Source: Halosolutus halophilus
Lineage (GTDB): Archaea; Halobacteriota; Halobacteria; Halobacteriales; Natrialbaceae
Reading direction: 5' to 3'
Length of the DNA: 64,000 bases
Assembly: GCF_022869805.1 (NCBI RefSeq)
Contig: NZ_CP094974.1
Location: 3,906,001 to 3,970,000, forward strand
Position numbers and translations under genes: made by a program. Of this stretch, positions 1-7,010 are shown piece after piece. Numbering within the stretch: the stretch's first letter is position 1; the number at the start of each line of letters is the position of its first letter. The notes beneath the pieces were generated by a model. The model was not told the origin of the DNA and did not search any database. It saw nothing but the letters and a program-made list of their open reading frames with translations.

Positions 1-202
1 TCGTCACGGTCGAGTCGATTCCGCCGCTCATCGCGACGATGACGCCGGTCGCGTCCGCGTCCGAAACGATGTCACGGATATCCGATCGGATCGACCGTCG
101 AACCGCCTCGAGTTCCGCCTTGCCCGTGATGAACGACCCGGTTCGTGCCCGATCCTCGGCGGCAGTGCGCAGACGATCGTTCGTAACGATATCGGCAGTC
201 AT
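1..202 (-). CDS. NAD+ synthase-like PP-loop ATP pyrophosphatase, 5' end only
   Basis: About the first 67 residues of a protein that runs off the left edge. The ATG is at 202 reading leftward. After about 50 residues of charged helical sequence comes a short hydrophobic strand and the loop MSGGIDST, the adenylating P-loop of N-type ATP pyrophosphatases. SGGIDS is the spelling typical of NadE (ammonia- or glutamine-dependent NAD synthase), whereas GMP synthase usually has SGGVDS, so NadE or a NadE paralogue is the best guess. The N-terminus looks longer and more basic than I would expect of a standard NadE, so a paralogue of other specificity is possible. TATA-like sequences lie on this strand near 228-240 and 274-283, the nearer one at leaderless spacing. 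Confidence 0.6.
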   Translation of the reverse strand, partial: MTADIVTNDRLRTAAEDRARTGSFITGKAELEAVRRSIRSDIRDIVSDADATGVIVAMSGGIDSTVT

Positions 203-376
203 GTGATCCAGACCACAACCATTTCACGATATATCGAAACGTGTGTCCCCATAAGTGCGTTTTCCTTAAACAAATATAGGTCGTATCCATTCTGGTGAAA
301 CGATCGCCGATCGATACCTCAACGTCCGGACTCGCGAAGCGGTGGGTGCTCGAGCGACCTCGCCAGGTCCGCGTTT

Positions 377-985
377 TCAGGCCGACTTCGACGCGAGATG
401 CCGGCTGAGCAGGTAGACGACGCCGGAACTGATCGCCGCTGCCGTGCCGACTGCGATCACGGGGACCGAGACGCCAGTCTGTCCGTACGGGTTTCGCGGG
501 GCGGCCACGATGACCGCTTCGAACGTCTCGCTGCCGACGTGGCCGAGCAAGAAGAATCCGACCGTGAGCAAGATGGCGAACCCCCCGGTCGCCAGCCCGA
601 ACATCGACGCGACGTCCTCGACGTTCAGTAACGTGTGCGCCTGTGACTCCGAGAGCTGTGGTTCGCGGCTCCGGCGAGCGATCGCCACCGCGACGAGACA
701 CGTCGCGGTTCCCAGCTGGATCCCGCCGGCGCACACGCCGACCCAGAGGACGAGCGGCGACGCCCACAGTGGCTCGCCGCCCGGGAAGGCTGCTCGTACC
801 GAAGACGGATAGGTGGCGGTGATCGGCACGACGAGCGCGAGCGCGAGTAACAGACCGCTCTGGTAGACGAGCTTTTGCGGAATCCGTGGCTTGATCAGCG
901 CGTATCGCTCCACTCGAAGTCGTTCGTACGTCGACTCGCCGAGGAGTGCGTCCGCGATCGGATCGTCCGGGTCAGTCGAGGTCAT
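377..985 (-). CDS. four-helix membrane protein divergent from bop
   Basis: A 202-residue integral membrane protein of unknown function. I chose the ATG at 985 because the reading frame upstream runs into the bop promoter region and lacks coding character; an ATG at 1036 is an alternative. The N-terminal 50 residues are charged and cytoplasmic-looking. Four hydrophobic segments follow at about 51-68, 85-110, 135-157 and 175-195, with a polar loop rich in Arg and Glu between the second and third. No catalytic motif is visible. It shares a 166-base intergenic region with bacteriorhodopsin, so the two may share regulation. I do not recognise the family. Confidence 0.75.
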   Translation of the reverse strand: MTSTDPDDPIADALLGESTYERLRVERYALIKPRIPQKLVYQSGLLLALALVVPITATYPSSVRAAFPGGEPLWASPLVLWVGVCAGGIQLGTATCLVAVAIARRSREPQLSESQAHTLLNVEDVASMFGLATGGFAILLTVGFFLLGHVGSETFEAVIVAAPRNPYGQTGVSVPVIAVGTAAAISSGVVYLLSRHLASKSA

Positions 986-1122
986 CGGTTCGAAAGCGTG
1001 ATCGGCCGTCGGGTCAGGTGGCCGAACACGGGGCATCGAAATATACACTCCGGTTTCGCGTCCGGAGTCAAAATTCCGGACATACACTCCTGACTGGTGG
1101 TTATCTTCGTTAGGGTTAACCG

Positions 1123-1131
1123 GTATATTTT
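1123..1131 (+). promoter_or_regulatory. bop TATA box
   Basis: The AT-rich box GTATATTTT lies 21-29 bases before the bop ATG, the spacing expected of a nearly leaderless haloarchaeal transcript. The palindrome GGTTAACC (1115-1122) abuts it directly. Confidence 0.6.
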
Positions 1132-1151
1132 GTACGTCGCTACCTTCGGGT

Positions 1152-1877
1152 ATGACCGTAGCAGTCGGTCCAGAATCCCTGTGGCTGTGGATCGGAACGA
1201 TCGGAATGACCCTCGGAACCCTGTACTTCATCGGTCAGGGGCGCGGCGTTCGCGACCCGAAGATGCAGGAGTTCTACATCGTCACGATCTTCATCACGAC
1301 GATCGCCGCGGCGATGTATTTCGCGATGGCGACGGGCTTTGGCGTCACCGAGGTGATGGTCGGCGACGAGGCGCTCACGATCTACTGGGCGCGGTACGCC
1401 GACTGGCTCTTCACGACACCGCTCCTGTTGCTCGACCTCTCGCTGCTGGCCGGCGCGAACCGAAACACGATCGCGACGCTGATCGGTCTGGACGTCTTCA
1501 TGATCGGGACCGGCGCGATCGCGACGTTCGCGGCGACCCCCGGCACCCGGATCGCGTGGTGGGGTATCAGCACCGGCGCCCTGCTCGCGTTGCTGTACGT
1601 CCTCGTCGGGACCCTCTCGAAGAACGCGCGCGACCGGTCTCCTGAGGCCGCGTCGCTGTTCGGCACCCTTCGCAACCTGGTCATCGTGCTGTGGCTCCTC
1701 TACCCAGTGGTCTGGATCCTCGGCACCGAAGGGACGTTCGGCATCCTCCCGCTGTACTGGGAGACGGCCGCGTTCATGGTGCTCGACCTCTCGGCGAAGG
1801 TCGGCTTCGGGGTGGTCCTGCTCCGGAGCCGCTCCGTCCTGAAACGGGCCGTCACGCCGTCCGCCGCGGCCGCGTGA
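1152..1877 (+). CDS. bop: bacteriorhodopsin, light-driven proton pump
   Basis: A 241-residue seven-helix retinal protein that moves protons out across the cytoplasmic membrane when illuminated. All residues that define a proton pump are visible, numbered here one below or equal to Halobacterium numbering: R81, proton acceptor D84, T88, proton donor D95 and D114 in helix D, the proton-release pair E193 and E204, counter-ion D212, and Schiff-base lysine K216 in the helix G motif [10 protein letters not shown]. The acceptor and donor aspartates exclude a halorhodopsin or a sensory rhodopsin lacking the donor. There is no long N-terminal extension. It is first in a co-directional set with hop, crtY and blh; gaps of 167 and 153 bases suggest separate promoters. 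Confidence 0.97.
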   Translation: MTVAVGPESLWLWIGTIGMTLGTLYFIGQGRGVRDPKMQEFYIVTIFITTIAAAMYFAMATGFGVTEVMVGDEALTIYWARYADWLFTTPLLLLDLSLLAGANRNTIATLIGLDVFMIGTGAIATFAATPGTRIAWWGISTGALLALLYVLVGTLSKNARDRSPEAASLFGTLRNLVIVLWLLYPVVWILGTEGTFGILPLYWETAAFMVLDLSAKVGFGVVLLRSRSVLKRAVTPSAAAA

Positions 1878-2010
1878 CGAATTCCGCATCGCTCGCTCGA
1901 ACCCGATCGAGTGCGACGCCGCGTCTCGCTCGTCTCTCGTCGCCACCGCGGCTCTCACCGATCGCTGATCGCTCAACGCCCGTGAGTATCTGTATCGGCA
2001 CGGACACCCG

Positions 2011-2018
2011 TTTATGTG
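2011..2018 (+). promoter_or_regulatory. hop TATA box
   Basis: The AT-rich TTTATGTG lies 27-34 bases before the halorhodopsin ATG within a 167-base gap. This argues that hop has its own promoter rather than relying on bop read-through. Confidence 0.5.
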
Positions 2019-2044
2019 TAATGATGCTGAAGTAACCTGTACGC

Positions 2045-2920
2045 ATGCAGTCACTAGCCGCGTTCGCGTTCGGCGTACGAACTCACGTCCTCCAAAACGG
2101 CCCGACCGACGCGGAACTGTTCGAGTACGTCTTCAGTGGTGACAACACCGTACTCGCGCTGTCGTTCGTCGTCAACATCGTCCTCGCCGGACTCACGATC
2201 CTCGGAATCGCCTATCTCGGACGGAACCTCACCGATCCGCGATCGAAGGCGATCGCGACCGCGCTGATGCTGATCTCGGTCGTTTCGATCTCGAGTTACA
2301 CCGGACTCACGTCGGGGCTGACGCTGGGCGTCGTCGAGATGCCGGCGGGCCACCCGGCGGCGGGTGCGACGACGGCCGGCCAGGACGGCGTGCTGGTGAT
2401 GTGGGGTCGGTACCTCACGTGGACCTTTTCCACGCCGTTCATCCTGATCGCGCTCGGGATGATCGCCGGGTCGAACTGGCCGAAGATCCTCACGACCTGT
2501 GCGTTCACGATCGCGATGTGTGTCACCGGCCTGGCGGCCGCCCTGACGACGTCCTCGCTGGTGCTGCGCTGGTGGTGGTTCGTCCTGGGGTCGATCTTCT
2601 TCCTCGTGATCGTGTACGTCATCCTCGTCGACTGGACCGCGGAGGCCGAGCGGGCGGGAACGACGGACCTGTTCCGGACGCTCAAACTCCTCACCGTCGT
2701 CGGCTGGTTCGGCTACCCGATCCTCTGGGCGCTCGGCGTCGAAGGGTTCGCGATCCTGGACGTCGCGATCACCTCGTGGGGCTACAGCATCCTCGACGTT
2801 ATCACGAAGTACGTCGTGACGTTCCTCGCCATGTTCTACGTCGTCGACGAACCGGATTCGATCACCGGTGGTGCGGACTACGGTGCCACCATGCCAGGGC
2901 TCGCGTCGACGGACGACTGA
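2045..2920 (+). CDS. hop: halorhodopsin, light-driven chloride pump
   Basis: A 291-residue microbial rhodopsin that imports chloride in the light. Position for position, offset by one, it matches the known chloride pumps: R122, the T125-S129-A136 triad that replaces the Asp/Thr/Asp of proton pumps, D251 and the retinal lysine K255 (motif LDVITKY). It has the longer N-terminus and the extended loop between helices B and C (about 93-115) usual in halorhodopsins. The alanine where a proton pump has its donor aspartate fits anion transport. It sits between bop and the retinal-supply genes. Confidence 0.97.
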   Translation: MQSLAAFAFGVRTHVLQNGPTDAELFEYVFSGDNTVLALSFVVNIVLAGLTILGIAYLGRNLTDPRSKAIATALMLISVVSISSYTGLTSGLTLGVVEMPAGHPAAGATTAGQDGVLVMWGRYLTWTFSTPFILIALGMIAGSNWPKILTTCAFTIAMCVTGLAAALTTSSLVLRWWWFVLGSIFFLVIVYVILVDWTAEAERAGTTDLFRTLKLLTVVGWFGYPILWALGVEGFAILDVAITSWGYSILDVITKYVVTFLAMFYVVDEPDSITGGADYGATMPGLASTDD

Positions 2921-2982
2921 CCGAACCGGTCCCGGTCCAGCGCTCGTACTGGTGCCGACCTGCGGCCTCGTGTCCCGATCGT

Positions 2983-2997
2983 CCCTAACCAGTTTGG
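2983..2997 (+). promoter_or_regulatory. Bat-type upstream activating sequence before crtY
   Basis: The 15-mer CCCTAACCAGTTTGG agrees with the Halobacterium bop-regulon activating site, recalled as ACC-c-n-ACTAGTT-n-GG, at all but two of its fixed positions. It lies 77 bases before the crtY start in the hop-crtY gap. No clear TATA box follows, but bop-regulon promoters are known for poor TATA boxes. The consensus is from memory and function is inferred. Confidence 0.45.
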
Positions 2998-3073
2998 ATT
3001 CGGGGCTTTGCCGGCGCTGGCCCTAGCCCGGTCACGGGACCCCCGTTCCGGGCAGAACCGACGGCACACGCTC

Positions 3074-3856
3074 ATGACCGTTCCACTCACGTACGCCGGT
3101 GTTCACCTGGCCTTCGTCCTGCCGCCGATCCTGGCTCTGGGCTGGCTCACGCTCCGACGCGATCGGGCCTGGCGGGGCGTTCGACCGCTCTCCGGACTCG
3201 GAATCATGATCGGCCTCGCCCTCGTCTACACGACGCCGTTGACGAATCACCTGATCCCCGAGGGCGTCTGGTGGTACGGCGAGGGGGCGGTCGTCGCGAC
3301 CGTCTGGCACACTCCGATCGAGGAGTACCTCTTCTTCGTCCTCCAGCCGACACTGACCGCGTTCTGGTTGTTTCAGGTGCCAGCAACTGCCGATCGGTCG
3401 CTGGCGATCCCCCTCGCACATCGGCTGGTCGGCATCGCAGGCGGCCTCTCGATCGCCGGCGTCGGATGGTCGTTGACCGGCGACACCTCGACGTACTACC
3501 TCGGGTGGCTGTTGCTCTGGGCCGGTCCGGTCCTCGCCGTCCAGTGGGGATTCGGCCTCACGTACCTCTGGACCGTTCGTCGACCGGTAGTGGTCGCTAT
3601 CGCCGTCCCGACGATCTACCTCTGGATCGTCGACCGGATCGCGATCGAACTCGGCATCTGGGTCATCTCGGATGGGCACACGATCGGATACACGCTGCTG
3701 GGCCTCCCCGCCGAGGAGGCGCTGTTCTTTCTCGTAACCAACGCCTTCATCGTTCAGGGAATCGTCATGTACATGTGGCTGCTCGATCGCGTCCACGAAC
3801 ACCCGTCCCTCTCCGGGGTGGTGGCCCGATTCGCCGCGAGTTCCGATGACCGGTGA
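3074..3856 (+). CDS. crtY: lycopene beta-cyclase, membrane CrtYcd/CarR type
   Basis: A 260-residue polytopic membrane enzyme that closes both beta-ionone rings of lycopene to give beta-carotene, the precursor of retinal. The protein is an internal duplication of the lycopene cyclase domain, the fused form of the bacterial CrtYc/CrtYd pair. Each half carries the conserved Pro-x-Glu-Glu helix, PIEEYLFF at about 79-86 and PAEEALFF at about 216-223. I took the ATG at 3074; the open frame extends 22 codons further but that stretch is basic and not membrane-like. Its stop overlaps the start of blh by 11 bases, so the two are almost certainly translated from one message. Upstream lies a Bat-site match (2983-2997). 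Confidence 0.93.
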   Translation: MTVPLTYAGVHLAFVLPPILALGWLTLRRDRAWRGVRPLSGLGIMIGLALVYTTPLTNHLIPEGVWWYGEGAVVATVWHTPIEEYLFFVLQPTLTAFWLFQVPATADRSLAIPLAHRLVGIAGGLSIAGVGWSLTGDTSTYYLGWLLLWAGPVLAVQWGFGLTYLWTVRRPVVVAIAVPTIYLWIVDRIAIELGIWVISDGHTIGYTLLGLPAEEALFFLVTNAFIVQGIVMYMWLLDRVHEHPSLSGVVARFAASSDDR

Positions 3857-4910
3857 CACGATCCCTCGCAGCGGTGCCACCCGCGCAGGTGCCGCGGGCC
3901 GACGGCGGGCCGCCCGCCTGAGCCTCGGCTTCGGCCTGCTTCCCATCGTCGTCGCGATCTGTATTACGGCCGTCGCTGGCTCGCCGCCGCTCGCCTACCA
4001 GTACGTTCCGCTGGCACTCAGCGTCGTCGTCCTCGGGTTGCCCCACGGGGCCGTCGATCACCTCGTGTTGCCGAGGGCTCGGGGCGACCCCGTCACCGCC
4101 CGCTCGCTCGCGTTCGTCGGCCTCCTCTATCTGCTCGTCGGCACCGCGTACGCCGTCGTCTGGTTTCTCGCCCCCGCCGCCGCGTTCGTCCTGTTCATCT
4201 TCGTTACGGTCGTCCACTGGGGACAGGGAGACGTCTACGCCCTGCTCGCACTCGTCGGCGCCGAGCACCTCGAGGCGAGACTCGGCCGACTCCTCGCCCT
4301 CGTCGTCCGGGGTGGAATCCCGATGCTCGTCCCGCTGTTCGCGTTTCCGGCGCAGTACGCCTTCGTCGCCGAGACGCTCGTCGGGCTGTTCGACCCCGAC
4401 GCGGCGGCTGCGCTCGAGCCAGCGTTCACTCCGCCGGTCCGGACGGCCGTCGCGATCGGTTTCGGTGCTGCGATCGCGCTCGCATTGCTCCTCGGCTTCG
4501 TCCGATCGGGGCCGGATGGCCGTGGCCCGTGGCTGGTCGATCTGACCGAGACGATCGGCCTCGTCGCGTACTTCGCGGTCGTGCCACCGATCCTCGCGAT
4601 CGGCCTCTACTTCTGCTTCTGGCACGCCCTCCGGCACAGCCTTCGAACGATGCTCGTCGACCCCGTCGCCGGTGCGGCGCTCGAACGAGGGGGAATCGGG
4701 ACCGCGTGGCGGCAGTTCGCCCGTGACGCCGCCCCGCTGACTGCGGGCGGACTGATCGTACTCGTGGGTATCGGCATCTCCGTCCCGCGGACTCCCGCGT
4801 CCGTCGCTGACGTCCTCGCGGTCTATCTGGTGACGATGGCCGTGCTGACGCTCCCGCACGTCGTCGTCGTGACGCTACTGGATCGAGAACAGCGGATCTG
4901 GTCGCCATAG
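3846..4910 (+). CDS. blh: Brp/Blh family beta-carotene 15,15'-dioxygenase
   Basis: A 354-residue membrane protein that cleaves beta-carotene into two retinals, the chromophore of the two rhodopsins encoded just upstream. Diagnostic iron-ligand regions are visible: GLPHGAVDH at about 75-83, the HWG of VVHWGQGD, the helix FWHALRHSLR, and the late LPHVVVV. About eight hydrophobic segments span the protein. The N-terminal 35 residues are basic. The start overlaps the crtY stop, so cyclase and cleavage enzyme are coupled. Haloarchaea may have both Brp and Blh, and sequence alone does not say which paralogue this is. Confidence 0.92.
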   Translation: MTGDTIPRSGATRAGAAGRRRAARLSLGFGLLPIVVAICITAVAGSPPLAYQYVPLALSVVVLGLPHGAVDHLVLPRARGDPVTARSLAFVGLLYLLVGTAYAVVWFLAPAAAFVLFIFVTVVHWGQGDVYALLALVGAEHLEARLGRLLALVVRGGIPMLVPLFAFPAQYAFVAETLVGLFDPDAAAALEPAFTPPVRTAVAIGFGAAIALALLLGFVRSGPDGRGPWLVDLTETIGLVAYFAVVPPILAIGLYFCFWHALRHSLRTMLVDPVAGAALERGGIGTAWRQFARDAAPLTAGGLIVLVGIGISVPRTPASVADVLAVYLVTMAVLTLPHVVVVTLLDREQRIWSP

Positions 4911-4966
4911 GGCTCGGCCCGAACCCGACCCGAGAGTCGAGCATCGAACGCTCGCGGTAGGAGTAC

Positions 4967-6850
4967 CTACGAGGGCACGACCGTGATCGGGTCCTTCCGA
5001 TCGATCGCCTGCTCTAGCTCGTCGGCGATCGCGCTGCCCCGAGACACCTGAATTTCGCCGCCGCGGCTCACCGTCGCGGTGAAGAGGTAGTCGCCGGCGG
5101 CCTGTACCTCGACGGTCTCGCCGTGGTTCCCGTCGACGGGGATGACGATGTGGCGGGAGGTGATCTCGGGCTGGACCATCTGGCCGGTTCCACTGGCCCC
5201 GCTGGTACCGCCGCCGTTCGCGCTGCCTCCGCCAGCGCCGCCAGCGCCCGCGCCGTAGTTCGGGTTCTCGTCGTGGGTCCGGACGTCGATGTCGATCCCG
5301 AGCCGGTTCTCGATGTCGGTAATGCGACCGCCGCCCTTGCCGATGACGCTCGAGATGTCGTCCTCCTCGACGTAGACGACGGCCGTGTCCTGGCTCTTGA
5401 GCTGGACGTCGACGTAGCCCCGCGCGACCGATCGGATCTCGCGTTCGATCTCCTGTTTGGCGATGCGATCGACGCCGGACTCGCTGGCGGGACTGCCCTC
5501 CTCGTCAGTGAGGGGAACGGTGACGACCTGCCGGTTGAACGTGTAGATCTCGTACTCGGGTTCGCCGGTCTGGAAGTCCGTGACGAGGATGACCGGCCGG
5601 GCGAGGTCCTCCTCGGTCAGCCCCGCCGGGACCTTGACTTCCGTCTTGACGTCGTATACCTTCGCAATCTTGCCGGTCTCGACGTAGACGACGGTGTCGA
5701 CGATCTGGGGGATCATCCCCAGTTCGACGCGACCGATGAGTCGCTGAAGGGCGTCGATCGGCCGGGTCGCGTGGACGACGCCGATCATGCCGACGCCCGC
5801 GAGACGCATGTCCGCGAAGACCTCGAAGTCGTTGGTCTTGCGGACCTCGTCGTAGATGGTGTAGTCGGGCCGGACCATCAACAGCGCGTCCGCGGTTTTC
5901 TCCATCTCGCCGCCCAGTTCGGTGTACTGGGTGATCTCGGGGCCGACCTGCAGGTCGCGCGGTTTCTCCATCGTCTTGACCGCGTACTCGTGGTCGTTGA
6001 GGTAGCGCGCGACCGCCTGGGCGAGCGTCGACTTCCCCGCACCGGGCGACCCCGAGATGAGGACGCCGCGCTGGCGCTCGAGGAGTCGTTCCTTGAGTTC
6101 GTCGGCGTGCTCGTAGTCCTCGATGTCGGTCTGGGCGATCGGCCGCACGGCCGTGATCTCGATGCCGTCCGCGAACGGCGGGCGGCCGATCGCGATCCGG
6201 TAGTCCCGGAACTGGACGATCTTCATGCCCGGTTCCGAAAGCTCGATGAAGCCGCCCGGGGCCTCCTTCGCGCCGTCGACGACCTCGCGAGCCCACTCGT
6301 CCATCTGTTCCTCGTCGGTCGGTTCGTCGGCGATCGGTTCGTAGCGCATCTCGCCGAGTTCGCCGCGCTTGGCCATCGGCACCGTGTCCGTCTTGAGGTG
6401 GACGCTCATCGTCTGGTCGTCGAAGAATTCCTCGACGGACAGCGTACCGACGTCCCTGGACTCGGGGGAGATGTGCTCGACGTCGAGGCCCTTCGCCCGG
6501 GCGACCTCGGCCTGGACGACGTCGCTGGTGATGAACGTGGCCTCGAGATCCTCTGCGATGTCGCGGATGAGCGCGTCGATCTCGCCCTCGGAGGCGTGGC
6601 CGCGCTCGATCGCGCTGGGCCGCTCGCCGACGTACTCGAGGTCGACGACGCCCTCGTCGGCGAGGTCGGCGAGCCGCTGGAGCTCTTCTAACCCGTCCCA
6701 GCCGGTCTCGATTCCGTCGTTGGCCTGCGCTTCGAGTTCCGCGACGACGGCTTCCGGCACCGAAATCGTCGCTCCCTCGAACTGCCCGTCTTCGATCGTC
6801 GCCGAGACGCGGCCGTCGATGACCACGCTCGTATCCGGCACGACGTGCAT
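4967..6850 (-). CDS. PIN-PilT-type ATPase-KH domain protein
   Basis: A 627-residue cytoplasmic protein of an archaeal family with three domains. An N-terminal PIN nuclease fold (about 1-130) has acidic residues D6, E38, D92 and D110 where PIN domains bind metal. A secretion/PilT-type ATPase follows (about 200-420), with Walker A GSPGAGKST at 267-275 and an Asp box near DYTIYDE at 329-335. A C-terminal KH RNA-binding domain has IGKGGG at 503-508. A Gly/Ala/Ser-rich linker (about 532-562) precedes a final beta-rich segment. Nuclease, ATPase and RNA-binding parts together suggest ATP-driven RNA processing or decay; the cellular role is not established to my knowledge. The gene converges with blh across 56 bases. 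Confidence 0.9.
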   Translation of the reverse strand: MHVVPDTSVVIDGRVSATIEDGQFEGATISVPEAVVAELEAQANDGIETGWDGLEELQRLADLADEGVVDLEYVGERPSAIERGHASEGEIDALIRDIAEDLEATFITSDVVQAEVARAKGLDVEHISPESRDVGTLSVEEFFDDQTMSVHLKTDTVPMAKRGELGEMRYEPIADEPTDEEQMDEWAREVVDGAKEAPGGFIELSEPGMKIVQFRDYRIAIGRPPFADGIEITAVRPIAQTDIEDYEHADELKERLLERQRGVLISGSPGAGKSTLAQAVARYLNDHEYAVKTMEKPRDLQVGPEITQYTELGGEMEKTADALLMVRPDYTIYDEVRKTNDFEVFADMRLAGVGMIGVVHATRPIDALQRLIGRVELGMIPQIVDTVVYVETGKIAKVYDVKTEVKVPAGLTEEDLARPVILVTDFQTGEPEYEIYTFNRQVVTVPLTDEEGSPASESGVDRIAKQEIEREIRSVARGYVDVQLKSQDTAVVYVEEDDISSVIGKGGGRITDIENRLGIDIDVRTHDENPNYGAGAGGAGGGSANGGGTSGASGTGQMVQPEITSRHIVIPVDGNHGETVEVQAAGDYLFTATVSRGGEIQVSRGSAIADELEQAIDRKDPITVVPS

Positions 6851-7010
6851 ACCCGAACTCGGTCACGTACGCTCATAAGGGTGTTCACCCGCGGAGAGCG
6901 ACTTGCCCCGCGGATCGTCGCTGTTTCCGGTACCTTTCGGAACTTCGTGACGTTCCAGTCCGGTGGGAAGTGACGGCGAAGCTTAACACCGGAGCCGAAC
7001 GCTTTCGTGC

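Noticed and set aside
72-767. Long Arg/Gly-rich open frame on the plus strand
   Set aside because: It overlaps two better-supported minus-strand genes, and its Arg-rich composition is what antisense frames of GC-rich haloarchaeal genes produce.
5200-5270. GC-rich low-complexity DNA in the PIN-ATPase gene
   Set aside because: It encodes an in-frame Gly/Ala/Ser linker between domains and keeps the frame, so it is not an insertion or frameshift.
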